Below, one piece after another: positions 9,500 through 17,820 of a DNA stretch of 23,761 nucleotides; the first letter of the stretch is position 1, and each line of letters starts with the position of its first letter. Below the pieces are notes generated by a model. It saw only the letters and a list, made by a program, of their open reading frames with translations, was not told the DNA's origin and ran no database searches. The translations under genes and the position numbers were made by a program. Source of the stretch: Chrysochromulina parva (lineage: Eukaryota > Haptophyta > Prymnesiales > Chrysochromulinaceae); NCBI GenBank assembly GCA_002887195.1, contig PJAB01000562.1:1-23761 (forward strand), given 5' to 3'.

Positions 9500-12307
9500 T
9501 CACTCTTTCATGACCGCTTTCGAGCCACTGCGGCCGGCTCGGCTGCGGATTCGCGACGAGGCGCCCTCGCCACCGGTGAGTGGCATCATCTCGAACGAGA
9601 GGTACTGCACGAGCGCGGCCTCCTTCTCCTTAGCAGACATTGGAGGCGGCGCTGGCGACGGTGGGGTGAAGGCCGTGGCCATCACGACCTTCTCATAGTC
9701 CTTGGACGGGTAGGCGGCCTCAAACGGAGGCAGCTCGGCAAGGTCGGAGAGCGACGGACCCGCCCCGTCTGCGCGCTGAGCCTTGACTGTGCCGCCGCCC
9801 TTGGCGCTTCTGGTGGCGCTCCTGGCCCCGTGCCCAAGGGCATCCTCGGGAGGCGCCGTTGGAGGCGGCAGCGGCAGTGGCGCGGGGGTGAGCGCCACAC
9901 CTTGCTCCTGATGCTGCCGGATGAGAGGCGCGGCGGTGCGCAGCGCGGGCGCGCTCGAGCTACCGTGCAGCCCGCACGGCGAGCCATTGTACCCGGCGGC
10001 GGCGGCGGCCATGTACCCGAACGGCTGGTGCAGCCCTGCGAGCGAGCCCGCTGGCGCGCCGCCGAGGACCCCCCCGCCGATCCCGGCGTAGAGATCTCCT
10101 GCTGGGAGCCACGAGCGACCCGCCGCAGCCGAGCGCGCGCGTGCTAGTGCGGGCGCCGTCGCGGACGCCTGCAGCGCGAGCGAGACGACGGCGGACGGCG
10201 AGGTACTCATAGCGGTGGCGCGCGGCGGCGCGATGTGGTCGGCTGTGTTCGGCCGCCGCTGCAGCTCAGCCACAAGACGCTTCGTCTCGCGCGAGCCGAG
10301 CGGGAAGCCTCGCTCGAGCTCCGCGTACGCGAGCCGGGCCGCCGGCGCGAAGAACGGTCGCCACGGCATGGCCACGAGCTCCGCGGCGGCGGGCGCCGCC
10401 GTGCTGCCCTCCAAGGCCGGCTGCGAGCGACGGCCGTCGAGATCGTGCGTCGGCCGTCGGGACAACTCGGGCTCGTCGGCGGGCATGCACGTCTGGGCAC
10501 GCGCCGCGTCCAGCCGGCAGTAGACGACGTAGCATGCGTGGCACACGTGCACCGGCTTGTAAAACTCCGTCGGGTGCGGCGTCACCGGCGCGCTCGGGTG
10601 CGCATACCCCGGGCGTCCTTGCTCGAGGAGCGTCGCGCGCACGGTGGCGTCGCGCTGCTCATTCCCGCTCAGCTTGGGCATCGCATGCTCGGCACGCGCG
10701 AGCAGGATCGACCGGTAGGCCACCACGAACTTGGGAGGTCCGCGGCCCGCGGCGCCGCCGATCGCGTCGAGGCTCTTGGCTGGGCGTAGGCCCTCGAGCG
10801 GCGCCGAGCTGCCGGGGCGCTTGCCCCTGGTTGTATTCATCTCCTCCTCCTCCTCCTCCACCTCCCCGCCGCCCACCGCGCAAAAGTCGCCACAGCACAC
10901 ACGCATCTTAGACGCCCCGGCGCGACCCTGGTCTGGAAAGGCGACGGGGATCGGCGGGTGCAGGCGCATCCAAGGGGTGGGGCGCAGCCCGCCGCCGCTC
11001 GAGGGTCGTTTCACGTCGGTCTTCACCGCACCGATCTTCACCGCGCTGATTTGTACGCGGTTGCTTTTGGAGAGGAGCGCCGAAGACGACGCCGAGCCAG
11101 TGCGAGTGCCGGTGCGGCTCTTCGCCGTCAGCTGCGCGTCATTCGTGACGACCTGCGTGACCGTCTGGGTGCGTGTGAGCGTCCCCAAGAACCCGCTCGC
11201 AGTCGCCGTGGGCCTGCTGAGTCCTCCGATCACCGATGAGATGATGTTGGAGCCCCCATCACGCATTTGGGCTGCCGTCGCGTCGGCTGCGACGGCAGCT
11301 GGGGCTACCTCGGCTGCGGACGCGCCGACACGCGCCGAGGCGCGCGCCGAGAGGGCCGAGCTGCCGCCGCCCCCGGCTGAGCCCAAGCCCGCGCGGCTGC
11401 TGCTGCCACGGCTGAGGCTGTGCATTCTCCCCACTGATGGCTGCGCCTGCGCGGCGGCCAGCAGCGCATTCGCCGCGGCCATATCGATGGCCGACGGGGC
11501 AAGCGCGGCGGCTTGGTCGCGTACCGGTGGCCTGGGCAGTGGCGTGGTCACCACGAGTGGCATGGCCACGAGCACGGGTAACTCGTTCGCTGCGTCGATG
11601 ATGAAGTCTGCCTGCAAGTGCACCATCTTGGTCTTGCCCACCGCCTCGAGGTGCGAGACGATCGCGCTGGTCGCTTGGCTCAGGGCGACGTTGAATGCAT
11701 TCATCGTGCATTTGAGCGCAAACGCCGGGCCCACGTTGAGCTTCGCACCCGCCACGCTTCGAGGGTGCGGCGCGTCGGCCGCCGTTGGCGCGCCCAGGTA
11801 GCAGAGCTTCTCGACGCCAAACCGCAGCTGGAGGCCTCCTGACTCACGGCGCGCCTCGCAGCGGTAGCGCGCGCCGCTGTTGGCGCGCGTGTGCACGCAC
11901 GCCTGGAGAGCGAGCAGATTGCTCGTGAGCCCGCCGCCCTCGCCCGCCATGCCGGCGATGTCCTCCTCGCTCAGCAAGCACGCCTTGATGTCAACGGAGC
12001 CGTCGTTACCGCGACGAACGACGGCTGCGTGGCGGTTGCGCGCGCCCGCGACGACCGCATTCTCGAGCGAGTGGCGCACTATGCCCTCAACCACGATTTC
12101 GGTGCGATAGCGTTTCGTGTGCCGGCGCATGACCGCGCCATCCTTGGCCGTGAAGATCCACGCTGTCGGCTCATTGTCCTTGTAGAGCACCGTCTCGGCG
12201 ACGAGCAAGTGGAGCCGACCGGCGGCGCCGCGCACGCCCGGCCGAGACTGGTGCAGATGGTCCCACGCCCAGTACCAGCTGCGGCGGTCCGTCCTCTCTT
12301 CTCCCAT
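9500..12307 (-). CDS. Uncharacterised 935-aa protein with paired Cys motifs
   Basis: Family not recognised. I choose Met 12307 (MGEERTDRRSW): the frame is open further up, but those extra 98 codons translate A/T-richer DNA that includes a TATA-like site, while the composition after 12307 is typical coding. Residues 1-270 look like a folded domain, with many aromatic residues near the start (WYWAWDHLH), a segment around WIFTAKDGAVMRRHTKRY, and a closing stretch near ADFIIDAANELPVLV. The middle is Ala/Ser-rich. Two Cys clusters, CCGDFC (471-476) and VCHACYVVYC (about 587-596), are separated by an acidic Glu run and a disordered linker, and could form one split zinc site. A basic/helical stretch follows (FFAPAARLAYAELERGF). 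The C-terminus is Pro/Gly-rich and disordered. No membrane segment or leader is seen. Cellular role unknown. Confidence 0.72.
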   Translation of the reverse strand: MGEERTDRRSWYWAWDHLHQSRPGVRGAAGRLHLLVAETVLYKDNEPTAWIFTAKDGAVMRRHTKRYRTEIVVEGIVRHSLENAVVAGARNRHAAVVRRGNDGSVDIKACLLSEEDIAGMAGEGGGLTSNLLALQACVHTRANSGARYRCEARRESGGLQLRFGVEKLCYLGAPTAADAPHPRSVAGAKLNVGPAFALKCTMNAFNVALSQATSAIVSHLEAVGKTKMVHLQADFIIDAANELPVLVAMPLVVTTPLPRPPVRDQAAALAPSAIDMAAANALLAAAQAQPSVGRMHSLSRGSSSRAGLGSAGGGGSSALSARASARVGASAAEVAPAAVAADATAAQMRDGGSNIISSVIGGLSRPTATASGFLGTLTRTQTVTQVVTNDAQLTAKSRTGTRTGSASSSALLSKSNRVQISAVKIGAVKTDVKRPSSGGGLRPTPWMRLHPPIPVAFPDQGRAGASKMRVCCGDFCAVGGGEVEEEEEEMNTTRGKRPGSSAPLEGLRPAKSLDAIGGAAGRGPPKFVVAYRSILLARAEHAMPKLSGNEQRDATVRATLLEQGRPGYAHPSAPVTPHPTEFYKPVHVCHACYVVYCRLDAARAQTCMPADEPELSRRPTHDLDGRRSQPALEGSTAAPAAAELVAMPWRPFFAPAARLAYAELERGFPLGSRETKRLVAELQRRPNTADHIAPPRATAMSTSPSAVVSLALQASATAPALARARSAAAGRSWLPAGDLYAGIGGGVLGGAPAGSLAGLHQPFGYMAAAAAGYNGSPCGLHGSSSAPALRTAAPLIRQHQEQGVALTPAPLPLPPPTAPPEDALGHGARSATRSAKGGGTVKAQRADGAGPSLSDLAELPPFEAAYPSKDYEKVVMATAFTPPSPAPPPMSAKEKEAALVQYLSFEMMPLTGGEGASSRIRSRAGRSGSKAVMKE

Positions 12308-12594
12308 TGGCGCCGGCGACGGTTTAGACGTGAACCGGCGGCCTCGAAGGCACACGGAACTTGTACCGGTCTGTGGAATCATTCTGACGAAAAGCTTCAA
12401 GTGCCGAGTCTGTTTATACACACACGACAAGACGGCATACAAGGAACAATTGGAAAAGTTAAGAAGCAAGAACGTAAGAAGTTCGTAAGAAGTGCAGCGC
12501 AAGATAAGAGAGCTCGGAACACTTTCTTGATTTCCCTCCATGTGCTCCCTCGCGCCTGTTTCGGTGGGATATGGAGTCGCTCCTGCCTCGCGAA
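12308..12594. other. Intergenic spacer with A/T-rich core
   Basis: This 287-bp stretch lies between the LTV1 stop (12595) and the start of the 935-aa gene (12307), both on the minus strand. It is clearly richer in A/T than its surroundings (about 12400-12510), which supports its being noncoding. It contains the TATA-like site at 12413-12418. Confidence 0.55.
12413..12418 (-). promoter_or_regulatory. TATAAA box candidate for the 935-aa gene
   Basis: The minus strand reads TGTATAAACA, with TATAAA at 12418-12413, about 106 bp upstream of the chosen ATG at 12307. It lies in the only A/T-rich patch of this spacer. Its position suits a core promoter with a UTR of roughly 75-80 nt. Many algal genes lack TATA boxes, so this is tentative. 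Confidence 0.35.
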
Positions 12595-14971
12595 TCACCA
12601 ACGCGAGAGCGATTGTTGGCCGGGCAACTGGGTCGTCGAGTGCTTGGCCTTGGCCACCTCGGTGCGTTCTTCGCGGAAGGCAGTCTTCGTGGCCTTCTTC
12701 TCAGCACGGCGTGCTGCCTGCGCCGCTTTCGCCTCCGCCTTGCGCTGCCGCTTCTCTTCTTTGCTCTCATCTTTTGGGCGCGCCGCGCCCGCATTGAAGA
12801 CCTCAACGGCGCCCTCGGATCGTTCATCCTCCTCATTGCCACCCGCCTCCTCTGCTGTGTCGGCGAGCGCCTTGCGTCGTCGCTCCTCCTCAGCAGGGAG
12901 CATCAGCCCGACAGGCAGGCCCGTGCGCCGGTCGAGCTGAATACCCTCCTTGCCCTTTGCAGGCTTGCGGGCGCACCTCACGAGTGTCGGGTGGTTCTCC
13001 GTCGTCGAGTATGTCGAGAGGATGGTCTCCGCATCCCACTCTCGCTCCTTTCGATACCCCTCCTTGAGGGCCTCGAAGAAAGGATTCTCCTCGATCGAGT
13101 CGTCGTCCGAATCCGAAACCACATCCGGGGCCTCGACACCGTTGCCTAGCCGATCAATCGTGGACAAGCGCGCCGCCACCGACCCGGTGGCACCGTCCAC
13201 CGCGGCCGAGGCGGCGCCTGCTGCATCAGCGCCGGCGTCGACGCTCGAGCCACTAGGCACCGGCTGGCGCTCGTGGGCCGGAAGCCGCGCCCATTCGCGT
13301 GAGGAGCCATCCCCGAGCACCTTGACATACTCCAACTTCTTGGTTCGCTGCTCATGCAGGTACTCGTCGAGCACCCCGTCAAAGGCCTCGAGCCCCGCCG
13401 GCCCCGCCAGCCGCGGGTCGTCTGGATCGAGCTCGCCGATCTCATCATCCGAGTACTCGTCCGCAAGGAGCTGCTCGAAGCGCGCGTCCAGCAACCGGCC
13501 ATCGGCGCCCACGCGCCCACGAACACTCACTTTCTCCATGCGGCTGCCGAGCTCGCTTTCCTCATCGCCCTCGCCCTCTTCCTCGCTGTCGCTCGGAAAG
13601 AGCTGCTTGAACGGATTGACCTTCTTCGCGCCGCCTTTTGCGCCGCTGCTGCCGCCACGCGCTGCGCCACCGCGCGCCGAGTTGCCCGCTGCTGCCTTGG
13701 GCAGCGCCCCCTCGTCCTCCTCCTCTTCGCTGTCGCTGGGGAAGAGCTCCTTGAAGGGATTGATCCGCTTGGGGCCTAGCCCCACCACCGCCGCTCCGGC
13801 GCTCACTCCGGCGCTCGTCGCCGCTTGCTGCCGCACGGCTGCGGCCTCTGCCGCCTCCATCACACGCCGCATCGTGCCTTCATCGTCCTCCTCGCCTTCG
13901 TCGTCTTCCTCGTCCTCCCACTCCTCCTCCTCGTCCTCGTCCTCGTCGTCCTCGTCGTCCTCGTCGTCCTCGTCGTCCTCGTCGTCCTCGACGTCCTCGT
14001 CGTCCTCGTCGTCCTCGTCGTCCTCACCCTCCTCGCCCTCCTCGCCCTCCTCGCCCTCCGGCCGAACCGTCGCGCTGCCTTTCGGAAACTGCTGCTGCCG
14101 CTTTGGCCGTCTGCGGCGGCTGGGCACAATCGGCAGGGCGGCCTTTATCACGAAATCGTCTTCGAGCTCATCTTCGTCCTCATTGGGTCGCTCAACGCCG
14201 TCGGCGCCCTCCCCACCCTCCTCCTCCTCCTCCTCGAGGATGCTAGCGTCTTTCGGCCCGTCGGTCTGCAGCAATGCCCAGAGCTCTTCACCCATCTCAG
14301 CACGGACGAGCGATTCTTCTTCTTCCTCGTCCAGCCCATTGCTCGCGCCGCCCACGGCGACGGCCAGCTCCTCGGCCGACGCGAATGCCTCGCTGACGCC
14401 CGCGACGTTGCGCAGCGTGATCGACGCGCGCGAGAGCCGCGAGAGCCGCGACGCAGACGAGCCAGCGACAGAGCGAGAGCCTCTTCCACCGGCCGAGGAG
14501 CCGCCACCGCTCGGGCCGAGCAGCTCGGTCCTAGGGATGAAAACACCGTCGCCCTTGATTGGTAGCAGATGCTGCCCGTAGTCGTAGTCGTCGTTGGGTG
14601 CAACCGCGAAGTCGGCAAAGTCTTCGGAGCGACGGCCGGGAGTGGGCCGTCCCGTGAGGGCCTCAAACCCGGCCAGATCCTGCTCCTCGAGCCAGGCGCG
14701 CGTGCTCTGACTCGCGCGGTCCGAGGTGCCTTTACGTTGACCAATCTCGGTCGGAAGAAGCACGCGCTGAGGCGCGTCGGGGTCCGCTGCGAGCGGGTCA
14801 CGCTGCGAGCGGTGGACAATCTGGAAGTGTGCAGTCGACTCCGCCGTACGATCGATGAACTGCTTCTTCTTGCCCTGAGCGCACGACGAAAGGCACGACG
14901 GTGAGAGACACAGGAGGAAGCGAGGTGAGCGGCGCGGCTTTGGCTCGGTGGGCAAGCATTGAGCGCACCAT
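12595..14971 (-). CDS. LTV1: LTV1-type 40S ribosome biogenesis/export factor
   Basis: Two coding exons: ATG alone (14971-14969), then 14874-12595, giving 760 aa. The N-terminus is the LTV1 signature: MGKKKQFID, then HFQIVHRSQRDPLAAD (18-32), APQRVLLPTE (35-44) and DDYDYGQHL (96-104). Conserved blocks recur near the C-terminus: YLHEQRTKKLEYVKVLG, NPFFEALKEGY and a basic EEKRQRKAEAKAAQAARR helix. Known of the family: LTV1 binds pre-40S particles near uS3/uS10 and must be released after CK1 phosphorylation for late 40S maturation. Unusual here are a long Asp/Glu tract (about 273-325) and two copies of NPFK(E/Q)LFPSDSEEE (about 371-386 and 417-433) with CK2-like acidic Ser sites. It is longer than the usual 450-500 aa because of these insertions. 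The splice model rests on the family N-terminus and clean GT-AG sites. Confidence 0.92.
13905..14060. repeat. GAC/GAG codon minisatellite in LTV1
   Basis: The plus strand is built of GTC and CTC triplets, largely as GTCCTCGTC 9-mers, read as Asp/Glu codons on the minus strand (LTV1 residues about 273-325). One ACGTCC variant (13991-13996) gives the single Val in the run. Imperfect edges grade into CTCGCCCTC units (Glu-Gly-Glu). It is a coding low-complexity expansion. Confidence 0.85.
14875..14968 (-). other. LTV1 intron 1 (94 nt, phase 0, right after ATG)
   Basis: The minus-strand donor is ATG|GTGCGCTCA and the acceptor is GTGCGCTCAG|GGCAAG. A pyrimidine-rich stretch (CTTCCTCCTGTGTCTCTC) precedes the acceptor. 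Joining gives MGKKKQFID, the expected LTV1 start. The 9-mer GTGCGCTCA occurs at both ends of the intron. Confidence 0.82.
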
Positions 14972-15268
14972 CGCAGACTTGTGCTTGTGCTGGACGGAGG
15001 CGACTGGGCGACGTCACCAGCACAGGATTGCAAATTTGCAATTCCGCAACTTGATTCCATGAAGTTGAGGATGAGGGAGAGCCGAGTCGTTCCTCCCTGG
15101 TCCCGGGCCAAAGGTGCACATACATGTTCACAATTACTCAAGAAATGAACCGTGGGGCGAGCCGGGGCGTACAGGCCGTACACAAACCGCGAACGTTCCG
15201 TCGTGGCACCCAAGTGGCTCCTGGGTGGCTCGCAACATGCTCCTCAGTGTGGTCCTCACCACGCGCGT
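14972..15268. other. 297-bp spacer upstream of LTV1
   Basis: This lies between the LTV1 start and the last exon of the peroxidase-like gene, both on the minus strand. It should hold the LTV1 5' UTR and promoter. An A/T-richer patch (about 15020-15065 and 15110-15150) is visible, but I see no TATA consensus. Confidence 0.45.
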
Positions 15269-16362
15269 TCATGAGGCGGGCGAGCCCGTCGCATAGTAGT
15301 TCTGCGGGCAAGGGGTCGAGCGCAGTGTCAGCGGTGGGAGCTCGGCGCCAAGGACGTCGGAGCAGCGGCGACACGTACCAGTCCTGGCTTGAACGAGTAC
15401 TCCGACTTGACTGCCTCGCGTTTGGCATCCTCCCACGCCTTTTCCAGTGACGCGCTCGGAGGCGGCAGCGGCTGGCCGTTGAGCAGCGCTTGCACCTGTA
15501 AGCCGAACGCACGAGGGAAAGCCATGGGCCAGTCACGTTCCGTGACCAAGCAGGTGGGGCTAGGAGGATGAAGATGGAAGGAGGGGTGCATAGGGCGGGT
15601 GCCACGCCGTACGGCGGCGGGGGGTCGCTGCCGCCAGCATCTGGCCGTGCGCACATCCGCATCCATCAGCTGTATCGGGAACTTGCGCGGGTAGCGGCGC
15701 CGAGGCTGCCCGCGATCGTCGACGAGGAACTTTTCGTAGTTGAAGACAAGGCGGTTGACACCCCACGGGTTGCTCAGCGTCGTGGTCATCCACGTGTACA
15801 GAGGCAGCGCGTTGCCGCCGAGGAGGTCGGTCTTGTCGAAGACGACTGCTGTCGGGTACTGGCCGAAACCGTACACCGACTTGTACTTGAGCCGCAGGGT
15901 GTTCGAGTCGTCGGCCTCGAACCACCCTTGGTCAGTGGGGAAGGCGAGCACGTGCAGCCCACGCTCGCTGTACCGCGAGACCATGTCGCCGATTGCTGGC
16001 ATCTGATCGAGCGTCTCCGGGTCGTCGAACTTGACATTCACCAGCAGGTTCGCTCTGCCAAGGAAGGGTGTGATCTCGCGCGGCTCGCCGCGAAAGGGCA
16101 CGTCAAAATCGAATGCCGAGATTGCAGGTGGCGCGGGCGGGGCGGGCGGCGGCAGCACTTCGGGTGCCACGGCAGATGCGTCGTAAGCCTCACTGGCGGC
16201 GGCGGCCGCGCTATCTTCCGCAAGCACCGCACTGCGCCAGAGTCCAGTGCCTGCTACGGCTGCCGCTCGCGCAAGTGCAACGCGCCGCGTTGCGAGTGAG
16301 GAGACCGGATCGTGACCGGCCGTCGTCGCCACACCCACGAAAATAAGGACGGCGAATCGCAT
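15269..16362 (-). CDS. Thylakoid-lumen glutathione-peroxidase-like protein lacking the catalytic Cys
   Basis: Three exons: 16362-15655, 15495-15379 and 15301-15269, giving 285 aa. The leader is tripartite. There is a hydrophobic signal peptide (MRFAVLIFVGVATTAG), a short basic region, then a twin-arginine signal (TRRVAL, residues 25-30), a hydrophobic core and an AxA-like site near VLA|ED (47-50). That points to Tat import into the thylakoid lumen. Residues 84-275 follow the GPx thioredoxin fold: FDFDVPF, LLVNV, GLHVLAFPTDQ, PLYTWM, FNYEKFLVD and DADVQALLNG. The peroxidatic Cys/Sec position after NV is Asp114 and the catalytic Trp is Phe207; Gln145 and Asn208 remain. Peroxidase activity by the usual mechanism is therefore unlikely, and a structural, thiol-independent or binding role is inferred. 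A second ATG 18 nt upstream (16380) would add six residues. The gene diverges from the NIFK-like gene. Confidence 0.85.
15302..15378 (-). other. Intron 2 of the GPx-like gene (77 nt)
   Basis: Donor CTG|GTACGTGT and acceptor CCCTTGCCCGCAG|AAC are both near-consensus. Splicing joins KPGL to NYYATGSPAS and a stop (15271-15269). Without splicing, the frame ends at 15328 with a low-quality tail (VRVAAAPTSL). Phase 0. Confidence 0.68.
15496..15654 (-). other. Intron 1 of the GPx-like gene (159 nt, stop-free, multiple of three)
   Basis: Donor GCGGAT|GTGCGCACG, acceptor TTCGGCTTACAG|GTGCAAGCG, phase 0. Splicing gives MDADVQALLNG, which matches the last helix of the GPx fold. The intron has no in-frame stop and is 53 codons long, so retention would insert 53 residues without breaking the frame. 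Confidence 0.82.
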
Positions 16363-16533
16363 AGTGTGAGAATCTCGCAAGTCGTGGACGTGAAATCTTG
16401 CCCACTCAAGTGTGTCGCAAAGTTACATGTAGCTCAAATGTCCACGTACCAACACATGTTTGCCCGTGACTTTTCGAATTCGCGCGCTAACGGGCGCGAG
16501 TCACGTCGCTCGTCGGGACCGCCAGCCGAAAGA
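16363..16533. promoter_or_regulatory. Bidirectional promoter region (171 bp)
   Basis: This is the only sequence between the divergent starts of the GPx-like gene (16362, minus) and the NIFK-like gene (16534, plus). It must hold both 5' UTRs and both promoters. It contains ACATGT-type palindromes near 16425 and 16455, but no TATA consensus on either strand. Confidence 0.5.
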
Positions 16534-17820
16534 ATGCCCGGAGGGAAGGGAGGTCGGAAGAAGCAAGTGGGCAGACAGTTCTCCGCGAAGCGTCTTAATG
16601 CCGCGGCGGCCTCCACCAGCAGCGCCGAGCGCTCTGCGAAGCGGATCGCGGCTGCGGTCGCGGCGGAGGTGAAAACGAGCTCAGAAGAGCCGCGCGCCAT
16701 GGAGGTTGACGCGGCGACGACATCTGCCATGAAGCGCGACATCGCCTCGCGCGCTGGTGGGCCGCGACAGACGCCAGCTGGCGCTGCGGTACTCTACCTC
16801 GGCCACATTCCACATGGCTTCTATGAGGAGCAGATGAAGGGCTTTTTCTCACAGTTCGGCATAGTGACACGCTTGCGGCTTGCGCGCAATAAGAAGACGG
16901 GTCGCTCGAAGCACTATGCGTTCATCGAGTTCAAGCACGCCGAGGTGGCCGAGGTGGTCGCCAAGGCGATGAACGGCTACTTGCTCTTCTCCAAGATCCT
17001 CGTGGCCAAGGTCATTGCTCCCGAAGCGGTGCACTCGGAGACGTTCAAGGATGCCAACCGGAAATGGCGCGCCGTGGACCGAGTGCTGATTGTGCGTAAG
17101 GAGCACAACCGCGCGCGCACGGAGGAGGAAGCGGCCAGGCGCGAGGCCAAGCTCCTTCGCGCGGAGTCAGCCAAGCGCCGTAAGCTCGCCGCCGCGGGAA
17201 TTGAGTACGAGTTTGGCGGATACGCCCAGGCAGCCGCCGAGGGAGGCAAGCGCAAGCGCGGCGTGATCACGACGGCAGCGGTGCCAAAGCCTACGACGGT
17301 GGCGGTACTCGACGCGAGCAGGGACGAGGCGTCAAAGCCAGATGCGGCCACTGCGGTGCCAAGAGCTGAGGATGCAGCTTCGAGCCAGCCCGCACGCAAG
17401 AAGCACAAGACGGCGGGTTCGGCGGCGAAGGCGGTGGCTGCCGACTCGGCCACCGCGGCCGAGACGAAAACTCCTCTGGCGCAGTCAGCAGCAGGGGTCC
17501 AGGTAGCTCCTATGAGAAAGGCCAAGGGAGATTCGACAGCCGAAGCAGCGCCTGCCGACCCCCCTCCCGCGACTTCAAATGCCAAGGCGGCTCGCAAGCG
17601 CAAGGCCGAAGCGGTGGCCGAGGCGGCGGCAGCTGAGGCGGTGGCGACAGAGGCGACAAAGGCGGCAGCGACAAAGGCCGCAGCGACAAAGGCCGCAGCT
17701 ACAAAGGCGTCCGCGGCCGAGAAGGCGGCCGACAAATCGACGGCAGTCTCCAAGAGTAAGGCCAAGGTGGAGGTGGCGAGTGAAGGTGACACCGCGAAAC
17801 CGAAGAAGAAGCGCTTGTAG
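16534..17820 (+). CDS. NIFK: Nucleolar RRM protein of the NIFK/Nop15 type
   Basis: A 428-residue intronless frame. I choose Met 16534 (MPGGKGGRKK) because the upstream part of the frame is noncoding-like and overlaps the divergent gene. Residues 1-80 are basic and Ala-rich. One RRM spans about 85-161, with RNP2 VLYLGHIP and RNP1 KHYAFIEF, and the order HIPHGFYEEQMKGFFSQFG typical of NIFK/Nop15. The following helix (NRKWRAVDRV...KEHNRART) and the GIEYEFGGYA motif (223-232) are also family marks. Known of the family: these proteins act in 60S pre-rRNA processing (ITS2 region) in the nucleolus; the animal member also binds the Ki-67 FHA domain. The C-terminal 200 residues are Ala/Lys-rich and disordered, include ATKAA-type repeats (about 375-395) and end in KPKKKRL, a likely nuclear localisation signal. 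It is the only plus-strand gene in the window. Confidence 0.9.
   Translation: MPGGKGGRKKQVGRQFSAKRLNAAAASTSSAERSAKRIAAAVAAEVKTSSEEPRAMEVDAATTSAMKRDIASRAGGPRQTPAGAAVLYLGHIPHGFYEEQMKGFFSQFGIVTRLRLARNKKTGRSKHYAFIEFKHAEVAEVVAKAMNGYLLFSKILVAKVIAPEAVHSETFKDANRKWRAVDRVLIVRKEHNRARTEEEAARREAKLLRAESAKRRKLAAAGIEYEFGGYAQAAAEGGKRKRGVITTAAVPKPTTVAVLDASRDEASKPDAATAVPRAEDAASSQPARKKHKTAGSAAKAVAADSATAAETKTPLAQSAAGVQVAPMRKAKGDSTAEAAPADPPPATSNAKAARKRKAEAVAEAAAAEAVATEATKAAATKAAATKAAATKASAAEKAADKSTAVSKSKAKVEVASEGDTAKPKKKRL

Noticed and set aside
12308..12601. N-terminal 98-codon extension of the 935-aa protein
   Set aside because: The DNA there is A/T-rich, contains a TATAAA candidate and overlaps the end of LTV1; the translated sequence is hydrophobic and Cys-rich without resemblance to a leader.
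12950..14581. Plus-strand 543-codon Ser-rich frame opposite LTV1
   Set aside because: Its poly-Ser runs are the complement of LTV1 Asp/Glu codons. LTV1 motifs on the minus strand are unambiguous.
14875..15213. Extension of LTV1 to the upstream Met at 15213
   Set aside because: The extra 113 residues have no LTV1 similarity, while splicing of a clean GT-AG intron gives the conserved MGKKKQFID start.
15328..15378. Unspliced C-terminus of the GPx-like protein (VRVAAAPTSL...)
   Set aside because: A strong GTACGT donor and a pyrimidine-rich GCAG acceptor give a better ending (NYYATGSPAS); the unspliced end is kept only as an alternative.
16024..16044. Selenocysteine (UGA) at the GPx active site
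   Set aside because: The codons at the position are GAC GAC (Asp-Asp); there is no in-frame TGA, so the loss of Cys/Sec is real in this sequence.
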